Of a stretch of 12,117 nt of DNA, positions 7,093 through 12,117 are shown one piece after another. This DNA is from Actinomycetes bacterium. GTDB taxonomy: Bacteria; Actinomycetota; Acidimicrobiia; Acidimicrobiales; RAAP-2. Both the position numbers and the translations under genes were made by a program. The stretch covers positions 1 through 12,117 of the forward strand of contig JAJYYT010000024.1 in assembly GCA_021800645.1 (NCBI GenBank), given 5' to 3'. The notes below the pieces were generated by a model. It was not told where the DNA came from, did not search any database, and saw nothing but the letters and a program-made list of their open reading frames with translations. How positions within the stretch are numbered: the first letter of the stretch is position 1; the number at the start of each line of letters is the position of its first letter.

Positions 7093-7173
7093 GAGGACCC
7101 CGAGGCCTCCGAGATCCTCGAGGACCCCGAGATCCCCGAGAACCCCGAGGCCTCCGAGATCCTCGAGAACCCC
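7093..7173. repeat. 9-bp minisatellite, nine copies, directly before lon
   Basis: Nine uninterrupted 9-mers of the form GAG(G/A)(A/C/T)CC(C/T)C occupy 7093-7173: GAGGACCCC, GAGGCCTCC, GAGATCCTC, GAGGACCCC, GAGATCCCC, GAGAACCCC, GAGGCCTCC, GAGATCCTC, GAGAACCCC. Units 2-3 equal units 7-8, giving a higher-order 45-bp period. The array ends two bases before the GTG start used for lon, where a ribosome binding site would be expected. Confidence 0.93.
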
Positions 7174-7175
7174 AG

Positions 7176-9581
7176 GTGGAGACGGCAGGACGGATCGGAG
7201 ATGAACATCCCTTGGAACGGCTGACCCTTCCCCTGCTCCCTCTCAAGTCCGGAGTGATGCTCCCCGGCATGGTCTTCACCATGGCGCTCGAGTCCCGTGA
7301 GGCGGTTGCGGCCGCGGACGCGGCCGTGTCGGCCGGCGGCCGCCTGCTGCTCGTGCCCCACATCGAGGGCCGGTACGCGGCCGTGGGCGTGGTCTCGGAG
7401 ATCACCGAGCGGGGCGAGCTTCCCGGAGGCATGGTCGCCATCGTCGTCAGGGGAGATCGGCGTGCCCACATCGGTACCGGTGTGCCCGGGACCGGTGATG
7501 CGCTGTGGGTCGAAGCCGAGGTCGTGGAGGAGGAGGCCGCGTCGCCCGCCTCGACGGAGCTCGCCCGGGAGTACCGCGCCGTGCTCGAGAACATCCTGAT
7601 CGAGCGCGGCGAGCGCCGCATCGCCGCGCAGCTGCGCGAGATCACCGATCCTGGCAGGCTCGCGGACCTGTCGGGCTACTCGCCCGACTTCACGCTCGCC
7701 CAGAAGGTGCAGGTGCTCGAGACCATCGACGTCGAGGCCCGGCTGCGGCTCGTGCTTGGCTGGGCACGGGACACGCTCGCGGACCTCGCCCTTCGCGAGC
7801 GGATCAAGACCGACGTCGAGGAAGGGATGGAGCGCACCCAACGGGAATTCCTGCTCCGTCGTCAACTCGAGGCGATCCGCAAAGAGCTCGGGGAACTGGG
7901 CGCCCGCGAGGGCGGGGACGATCCAGACGACTACCGAGCGAAGCTGGCGTCGCGCGAGCTGCCCGAGAAGGTCCAGGCCGCTGTCGAGCGCGAGATCGAC
8001 AGGCTCGAGCGAACCAGCGAGCAGAACCCCGAGAACGGCTGGATCCGGACCTGGCTCGACACCGTCCTCGAGCTGCCTTGGGGCGTGGAGTCCGAGGATC
8101 GCCTCGACGTGGCCGCAGCCGCCGAGATCCTGGACGAGGACCACGACGGGCTCCGTGACGTGAAGGACCGGATCCTCGAGCACCTTGCGGTTCGCAAGCT
8201 CCAGGCCGAACGACGTCTCGCTCCGGTGCAAGGCCGGGGCGCCGGCGCGATCCTCGCGCTGGTGGGTCCGCCCGGGGTCGGCAAGACGTCGCTGGGGGAG
8301 TCCGTCGCTCGGGCGCTCGGGCGGAAGTTCGTGCGCGTGGCGCTCGGGGGGGTTCGAGACGAGGCGGAGATCCGTGGCCACCGTCGCACGTACGTGGGGG
8401 CCCAGCCGGGGCGTCTCGTGCGCGCGCTGCGTGAAGCGGGGACCATGAACCCCGTGGTCCTGCTGGACGAGGTCGACAAGGTCGGGTCGGACTACCGGGG
8501 GGATCCGTCGTCGGCGTTGCTGGAGGTGCTGGACCCCGCCCAGAACCACACGTTCCGGGACCACTACCTCGAGGTGGAGCTCGACCTGTCGAAGGTCTTG
8601 TTCATCGCGACGGCCAACGTCGTGGACACGGTGCCGCCCCCGCTGCTCGACCGCATGGAGGTCATCCACCTCGACGGGTACACCGAGGCGGAGAAGGTCG
8701 CGATCGCTCGCCACCACCTCCTGCCCCAGCAGGTGTCGCGCGCCGCGTTGAGGACGGACGAGCTGGAAGTGACCGACGCCGCGCTGCTTACGGTCGTCGC
8801 CGACTACACGCGAGAAGCGGGGGTTCGCTCGCTCGAGCGAGAGCTCGGGCGGCTCTCGCGCAAGGTGGCGACTGCGTTGGCCTCCGGCAAGGCGACCACG
8901 CCGGTCGTGGTCGACGCCGCAGACGTGAGAAGCTGGCTGGGTCGGCCGCGGTTCTTCTTCGAGCCCGCCGACCGCGTGGGCGTGCCGGGCGTCGCGACCG
9001 GGCTCGCGGTGACGGGCGCAGGCGGTGACGTGCTGTACGTCGAGGCGTCGGTGTCGGACGGGCCCGAGGGCCTGACGCTGACCGGCCAGCTTGGTGACGT
9101 GATGAAGGAGTCCGCGGAGATCGCGCTCTCCTATGTGCGCTCGCACGCCGGGGAGCTCGGCATCGACGCACGGGCGTTCGCGGGAAAGCGGTTCCACCTC
9201 CACGTGCCGGCCGGCGCCGTGCCCAAGGACGGGCCTTCGGCGGGGGTCACCATGACGACGGCGCTCGTGAGCCTGCTGACGGGCGTGCCGGTGCGTCCGG
9301 TCCTCGGCATGACCGGCGAGGTGACGCTCCAAGGCCGCGTGCTGCCGATCGGCGGCGTCAAGCAGAAGGTGCTCGCCGCGCACCGCGCGGGGCTGACCGA
9401 GGTCGTCCTGCCCGTGCGCAACGGTGCGGACCTCGAGGACGTCCCAGAGGACGTGCGCGCGCAGATGACCGTGCACCTCGCGGCCACCGTCGCCGACGTG
9501 CTCGGTGCGGCGCTCTCGTCCGGTCGGGCGGACGGGGGGAGGCCCGGCGACCAGCTCGACGCGCTCCAGGCAGTCGCCTGA
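7176..9581 (+). CDS. lon: ATP-dependent serine protease Lon
   Basis: An 801-aa cytoplasmic AAA+ protease, of typical Lon length, for damaged and regulatory proteins. The LON substrate-binding domain is at about 16-200 (LTLPLLPLKSGVMLPGMV opening), followed by a helical region with TQREFLLRRQLEAIRKELGE at 221-240. Walker A GPPGVGKT is at 364-371 and Walker B VVLLDEVDK has D431/E432. The protease domain carries the catalytic Ser in PKDGPSAG (S688) and the Lys in PIGGVKQK (K731). Their 43-residue spacing equals that of E. coli S679/K722. All key residues are intact. The start is uncertain: GTG 7176 has no Shine-Dalgarno sequence because it follows the 9-bp repeat array, while TTG 7212 has GGAG at 7197-7200 but 11 nt away. 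Family members usually begin only a few residues before LPLLPL, so either fits. No HspR, CIRCE or convincing ClgR site is seen upstream. Confidence 0.97.
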   Translation: METAGRIGDEHPLERLTLPLLPLKSGVMLPGMVFTMALESREAVAAADAAVSAGGRLLLVPHIEGRYAAVGVVSEITERGELPGGMVAIVVRGDRRAHIGTGVPGTGDALWVEAEVVEEEAASPASTELAREYRAVLENILIERGERRIAAQLREITDPGRLADLSGYSPDFTLAQKVQVLETIDVEARLRLVLGWARDTLADLALRERIKTDVEEGMERTQREFLLRRQLEAIRKELGELGAREGGDDPDDYRAKLASRELPEKVQAAVEREIDRLERTSEQNPENGWIRTWLDTVLELPWGVESEDRLDVAAAAEILDEDHDGLRDVKDRILEHLAVRKLQAERRLAPVQGRGAGAILALVGPPGVGKTSLGESVARALGRKFVRVALGGVRDEAEIRGHRRTYVGAQPGRLVRALREAGTMNPVVLLDEVDKVGSDYRGDPSSALLEVLDPAQNHTFRDHYLEVELDLSKVLFIATANVVDTVPPPLLDRMEVIHLDGYTEAEKVAIARHHLLPQQVSRAALRTDELEVTDAALLTVVADYTREAGVRSLERELGRLSRKVATALASGKATTPVVVDAADVRSWLGRPRFFFEPADRVGVPGVATGLAVTGAGGDVLYVEASVSDGPEGLTLTGQLGDVMKESAEIALSYVRSHAGELGIDARAFAGKRFHLHVPAGAVPKDGPSAGVTMTTALVSLLTGVPVRPVLGMTGEVTLQGRVLPIGGVKQKVLAAHRAGLTEVVLPVRNGADLEDVPEDVRAQMTVHLAATVADVLGAALSSGRADGGRPGDQLDALQAVA

Positions 9582-9590
9582 GCGCCGGAA

Positions 9591-9617
9591 GCGTGGGAGG
9601 ATCAGCGTGGGAGGATC
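9591..9617 (+). repeat. Duplicated 13-bp segment carrying the DUF2630 ribosome binding site
   Basis: GCGTGGGAGGATC occurs at 9591-9603 and 9605-9617, with a 14-bp period. Each copy contains GGGAGGA. The second (9609-9615) is placed 8 nt before the GTG at 9624 and should be the working ribosome binding site. The first starts 10 bases after the lon stop codon. Confidence 0.85.
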
Positions 9618-9623
9618 GCGGAC

Positions 9624-9872
9624 GTGGACGACGCAGAGATCATCCGTCGCATCGGGGAGCTCGCAGACGAGGAGCGCGTGCTCGAGGAGGCCCACGCGAC
9701 CACGGCTCAGGGGCTGAGCGAGGAGGAGCGTGACCGGCTGGAGCAGCTGCAGGTCACCTTGGACCAGCTGTGGGACCTGCTCCGCCAGCGGCGGGCTCTC
9801 CGGCACGCAGGCCGCGACCCCGAAGGCGCCGGAGAGCGCCCGCCGGAGACGGTCGAGCACTACCAACGATGA
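9624..9872 (+). CDS. DUF2630 family small acidic protein
   Basis: An 82-aa protein matching the actinobacterial DUF2630 pattern: MDDAEIIRRIGELADEE, then GLSEEERDRLEQLQVTLDQLWDLLRQRRALR, then AGRDPEGAGERPPETVEHYQ. It is highly charged, predicted helical with heptad-like Leu spacing (coiled coil), and has no catalytic motif, TM segment or signal peptide. Its function is not known to me. GTG 9624 has GGGAGGA 8 nt upstream. It lies 42 bp after lon and 100 bp before the encapsulated ferritin on the same strand, so it may be co-transcribed with either. It has no encapsulin cargo-loading peptide at its C-terminus. Confidence 0.9.
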   Translation: MDDAEIIRRIGELADEERVLEEAHATTAQGLSEEERDRLEQLQVTLDQLWDLLRQRRALRHAGRDPEGAGERPPETVEHYQR

Positions 9873-9941
9873 GCCAGGGATGAGCCGGCGACGACCCGCT
9901 GCCCCCGGTCCACTACCGTGAGCCGGGCTCCAGGGGCGCGC

Positions 9942-9968
9942 GCCGGAGGAGCCGGAGGAGCCGGAGGA
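9942..9968 (+). repeat. Three-copy 9-bp repeat forming a triple Shine-Dalgarno sequence before encFtn
   Basis: GCCGGAGGA is repeated perfectly at 9942-9950, 9951-9959 and 9960-9968. Each unit holds a GGAGGA core, so three ribosome binding motifs stand 9 bp apart. The last (9963-9968) is 4 nt before ATG 9973 and the middle one 13 nt before. The rest of the 9873-9972 gap is non-coding. TACCGT at 9914-9919 could be a -10 element, but no matching -35 is convincing. Confidence 0.88.
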
Positions 9969-9972
9969 GCCG

Positions 9973-10368
9973 ATGGCCAACAGTGAGGGTCTGCATGAGA
10001 ACGAGGCGCTGCTGCGGCCCGAGACGGTCGACCGCCATCGCGCGCTCACGTCGCTCCAAGAAGAGCTCGAAGCCGCCGACTGGTACGACCAGCGGGTGGA
10101 CGCGACCCAGGACGCGGAGCTCGCTGCGATCCTCGCCCACAACCGAGACGAAGAGAAGGAGCATGCGATGATGCTCCTCGAGTGGTTGCGGCGGCACGAT
10201 CCGACGCTCGACGCGCACATGCGGACCTATCTGTTCAGCGAAGGCTCGATCACCGAGGTCGAAGCACGCGTGCAAGGCAGACCTGCCCCGGAGCAGGAGT
10301 CCGGCAGCATCGATCGGTCAGGGTCGCTCGGTCTCGGCGGAGGGGTCCCGAGAGGAGGCCTGTCGTGA
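9973..10368 (+). CDS. encFtn: Encapsulated ferritin (EncFtn), ferroxidase cargo of the encapsulin
   Basis: A 131-aa cargo ferroxidase that oxidises Fe(II) for storage inside the encapsulin shell. The EncFtn signature is clear: RHRALTSLQEELEAADWYDQ, then DAELAAILAHNRDEEKEHAMMLLEWLRRHDPTLD. By comparison with Rhodospirillum rubrum EncFtn (E32, W38, E62, H65; entry-site E31 and E34), the equivalents here are E31, W37, E61, H64, E30 and E33, all present. This half-ferritin needs dimerisation to build the di-iron site. The C-terminal linker (about 95-115) leads to SGSLGLGG (116-123), a likely cargo-loading peptide. The last residues VPRGGLS are encoded over the encapsulin ribosome binding site. 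ATG 9973 follows a triple GGAGGA repeat. The gene overlaps the encapsulin by 4 bp (GTGA), so translation is coupled. Confidence 0.95.
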   Translation: MANSEGLHENEALLRPETVDRHRALTSLQEELEAADWYDQRVDATQDAELAAILAHNRDEEKEHAMMLLEWLRRHDPTLDAHMRTYLFSEGSITEVEARVQGRPAPEQESGSIDRSGSLGLGGGVPRGGLS

Positions 10369-11165
10369 ACAACCTCCTGCGTTCCCACGCCCCCCTCACC
10401 GACGAGGCGTGGTCGCTCGTCGACGCCGAGGCGCGCGAGCGGCTCGCCCCTGCGCTCGCCGCACGCAAGCTGGTGGACTTCTCGGGCCCCCATGGTTGGG
10501 AGCATTCCGCCACGGGCGTGGGTCGTGCGACGCGCATCGAGGCGCCCGCGCCGGGGCTCGTCGCGCGCCGGCGTGTGGTGCTCCCGCTCGCCGAGCTACG
10601 CGCTCTGTTCGTGCTCTCCTTGGAGGAGCTGCGAGACGCCGGGCGAGGAGCACTCGACGTCGAGCTGGGCGCGCTCGACGCCGCGGCTCAGGCGATCGCG
10701 CGCGCGGAGAACATCGCGGTGTTCCACGGGTGGGCCGACGCAGGCATTCGGGGCATCGCCGAGGCCTCGCCGCTCGGCCCGGTCCCGCTCGGCAGCGTCT
10801 ACGCGGAGTACCCCGCTCGCGTCGCGTCGGCAGTCGCGATGCTCCTCGAAGCCGGCGTGGACGGTCCGTACGGGATGGCGCTCGGGCCCGAGTGCTACAC
10901 GGGCGTCGTCGAGACGACCGAGCACGGCGGCCTCGTCGTGTTCGACCATCTGGAGAAGATCCTGGGCGGTCCCGTCGTACGGGCGCCGGGCGTCGACGGC
11001 GCGGTGGTCGTGAGCCTGCGCGGCGGGGACTTCCTGTTCGAGTCGGGCGAGGACCTCTCCGTCGGCTACGACCGCCACGACGCAGAGCACGTCCATCTCT
11101 ACCTCGAGGAGTCCTTCAGCTTCCGCGTCGTCTCGCCCGACGCCGCCGTCGCGCTGCGCGCATAG
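10365..11165 (+). CDS. enc: Family 1 encapsulin shell protein (linocin_M18-like)
   Basis: A 266-aa HK97-fold protein that self-assembles into a nanocompartment. The N-terminus NNLLRSHAPLTDEAWSLVD and the core (VDFSGPHGWEHSATGVGR, 37-54; AENIAVFHGWADAGIRGI, 114-131) are typical of family 1. So are YTGVVETTEHGGL...LGGPVVRAPGVDGAVVVSLRGGDF (178-223) and the C-terminal DLSVGYDRHDAEHVHLYLEESFSFRVVSPDAAVAL. Length is normal and no residues look missing. The start is GTG 10365, with AGGAGG at 10353-10358, 6 nt upstream. It overlaps the encFtn stop (GTGA), which sets the start firmly. The cargo is the EncFtn encoded just upstream, so the pair is expected to form an iron-storage compartment. A 22-bp repeat array follows. 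Confidence 0.97.
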   Translation: MNNLLRSHAPLTDEAWSLVDAEARERLAPALAARKLVDFSGPHGWEHSATGVGRATRIEAPAPGLVARRRVVLPLAELRALFVLSLEELRDAGRGALDVELGALDAAAQAIARAENIAVFHGWADAGIRGIAEASPLGPVPLGSVYAEYPARVASAVAMLLEAGVDGPYGMALGPECYTGVVETTEHGGLVVFDHLEKILGGPVVRAPGVDGAVVVSLRGGDFLFESGEDLSVGYDRHDAEHVHLYLEESFSFRVVSPDAAVALRA

Positions 11166-11195
11166 GGGCGGATCCTTCCCGGGACTGCTTCCTCC

Positions 11196-11294
11196 GGTCC
11201 CTCCGAGACCGACACCTCGTCCCTCCGGGACCGACACCTCGTCCCTCCGGGACCGACACCTCGTCCCTCGCCGAGCGACACCTCGGGGTCGATC
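11196..11294. repeat. 22-bp tandem repeat (about 3.5 copies) with alternative hairpins
   Basis: The unit starts GACCGACACCTCGTCCCTCC and then GG. Two perfect copies (11207-11228, 11229-11250) are followed by a near-perfect copy (11251-11272) and a degenerate one (11273-11294); a partial unit precedes at 11196-11206. Each junction can fold either as GGGAC-N9-GTCCC or as GTCCC-TCC-GGGAC (e.g. 11219-11231). It sits in the 244-bp gap between encapsulin and cytochrome b and may act as a terminator or attenuator. There are no unique spacers, so it is not a CRISPR. Confidence 0.88.
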
Positions 11295-11348
11295 GTCCCG
11301 GCACCGACACTCGGGACCTACGGCCCTACTCCGGCGTCGAGGCTGCAC

Positions 11349-11356
11349 TTAGGTTA
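11349..11356 (+). promoter_or_regulatory. IdeR/DtxR-like half site upstream of the cytochrome b gene
   Basis: TTAGGTTA equals the left half of the iron-repressor (IdeR/DtxR) consensus TTAGGTTAGSCTAACCTAA, but the right half is not conserved. The same bases contain TAGGTT (11350-11355), a possible -10 hexamer 54 bp before the TTG start. Without a second half-site, iron regulation is speculative. Confidence 0.2.
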
Positions 11357-11409
11357 CCGTGCAAAGGCGCGGCCACGTGGACCGCGGGATGCGCAAAGGG
11401 GATGCGACG

Positions 11410-12117
11410 TTGACTGGGCTTCTCGGGGTGGACCTGAACTCACCTGGCTCGTACCTGCACTGGAGCATCTTCACGGTCTCGCTGGCGAACCTGGTGCTCA
11501 TCCTCGTGATGCTCGTCATCTTCGGGGCTGCGCTCCTCGTGCCGTTCCCTCTCGGACGCCACGACCGAGAGGAGCAAGCGGCCGCGAAGGGCCAGGAGCC
11601 CGCGAAGGACGGCCAGGACCAGAAGGACACGAAGGACACGAAGGACGGCCAGCAGGGCAAGGGCGCAGGCGCCGTTCCCGCCCTCAGCGCGTTCACGGCG
11701 GGCGGGTCCGCCGAGGTCGTGGCTGTCGACGACGGCGACGCCACGATGTGGACCGCTCGGGTGCGCCGGCTCGGCCTCCGCCTCCTGCCGCCGGGCAAGC
11801 TGCTCCCCGACAGGCAGCCGGCGTACGTGCGCTCGTGGGTCTACGTGTTCGGCGTCGCGACGCTCGCCGCCCTCGGGGTCGCGATCGTCTCGGGCTTCGC
11901 GCTCGCGCTCGGCGGCCCCGACTGGTGGCACTACGACCCGGTCGGCCACTTCTTCAACAGCCTCCACCTGTGGAGCGTGGAGCTGTTCATGGCCTTCATG
12001 GTCATCCACCTGTGGGGGAAGTTCTGGATGGCCGCCTGGCGCGGACGGCGCCGCCTCACCTGGATCACCGGTGTCGTCGCCTTCGTTGCATCGGTCGTCG
12101 AGTGCTTCACGGGCTAC
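11410..12117 (+). CDS. Cytochrome b (bc-type) N-terminal domain protein with membrane-anchored extension, 3' end outside window
   Basis: 236 codons are present and the frame is open to the window end. It is an integral membrane electron-transfer protein. The b-type heme ligand pair is visible: H186 (SLHLW) and H200 (VIHLW), 14 apart as in cytochrome b/b6 helix B. It is followed by 'RRLTWITGVVAFVASVVECFTGY', matching the start of helix C. Helix A is at about 142-167 after PDRQPAYVRSW. The C-terminal heme ligands lie beyond the window. An N-terminal extension of about 115 residues is unusual: one TM helix (about 19-46), then a Lys/Asp/Gln-rich linker with KDTKDTKDG (72-80) and an Ala/Gly-rich stretch. 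The start is ambiguous. TTG 11410 has AAGGGGA 8 nt upstream and is preferred; ATG 11389 and GTG 11377 are in frame and also possible. Partners such as a Rieske protein would be expected downstream. Confidence 0.85.
   Translation, partial: MTGLLGVDLNSPGSYLHWSIFTVSLANLVLILVMLVIFGAALLVPFPLGRHDREEQAAAKGQEPAKDGQDQKDTKDTKDGQQGKGAGAVPALSAFTAGGSAEVVAVDDGDATMWTARVRRLGLRLLPPGKLLPDRQPAYVRSWVYVFGVATLAALGVAIVSGFALALGGPDWWHYDPVGHFFNSLHLWSVELFMAFMVIHLWGKFWMAAWRGRRRLTWITGVVAFVASVVECFTGY

Noticed and set aside
6920..7175. HspR (HAIR) or CIRCE heat-shock operators before lon
   Set aside because: No CTTGAG-N-CTCAAG-like or TTAGCACTC-like inverted repeats were found by eye.
7089..10220. Very long minus-strand open frame (1043 codons) opposite lon, DUF2630 and part of encFtn
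   Set aside because: It is the mirror of well-supported genes in GC-rich DNA, has no recognisable domain and crosses several real genes. It is a codon-bias artefact.
11196..11294. CRISPR-like array
   Set aside because: The units are contiguous 22-mers with no unique spacers and no cas genes nearby.

Overview
This is a high-GC window with dense genes, GTG and TTG starts, GGAGG-type ribosome binding sites and G/C-ending codons. It reads as an actinobacterial chromosome. The DUF2630 protein, the RpoD-like alternative sigma factor, the MKRKTLD-type membrane protein and a Lon next to an encapsulin fit Actinomycetota. An iron- or redox-active lineage such as Acidimicrobiia is a guess only.

Left edge (1-412): the first ~73 codons of a tyrosine-recombinase integrase lie on the minus strand and carry a one-base frameshift. 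Beside them is a short non-coding stretch with three GTGGGGGA repeats and hairpins. This looks like the end of an integrated or decaying mobile element. Next on the minus strand are an APH-like/P-loop kinase (413-1909) and ftsH (2109-4154), separated by exactly ten copies of a 12-bp minisatellite.

Middle (4155-6919): a plus-strand sigma-70 family factor is divergent from ftsH. It is followed by a small two-helix membrane protein and a small unrecognised protein. A DosR/DevR-like palindrome lies in the ftsH/sigma divergent region, and two more such boxes, 22 bp apart, lie upstream of the membrane protein. This suggests low-oxygen or redox control (inference). Two strong GC hairpins follow the membrane-protein gene.

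Right part (6920-12117): lon (catalytic Ser688/Lys731) comes after a 9-bp minisatellite. Then come a DUF2630 gene, an encapsulated ferritin (EncFtn) and a family 1 encapsulin, the last two overlapping by 4 bp (GTGA). EncFtn has the full ferroxidase ligand set and a probable cargo-loading peptide, so this is an iron-storage nanocompartment operon. A 22-bp tandem repeat able to form alternative hairpins separates the encapsulin from a cytochrome b gene. That gene has an unusual N-terminal membrane extension and runs off the right edge.

Short tandem repeats of several periods (8, 9, 12, 14 and 22 bp) recur at nearly every gene junction. Several contain or abut ribosome binding sites. The genes combine protein quality control (FtsH, Lon), transcriptional switching (sigma factor, DosR-like boxes), iron sequestration (EncFtn/encapsulin) and electron transport (cytochrome b). 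No wholly new system is evident. The most unusual points are the repeat-built ribosome binding sites of the encapsulin region, the DosR-like boxes and the extended cytochrome b.
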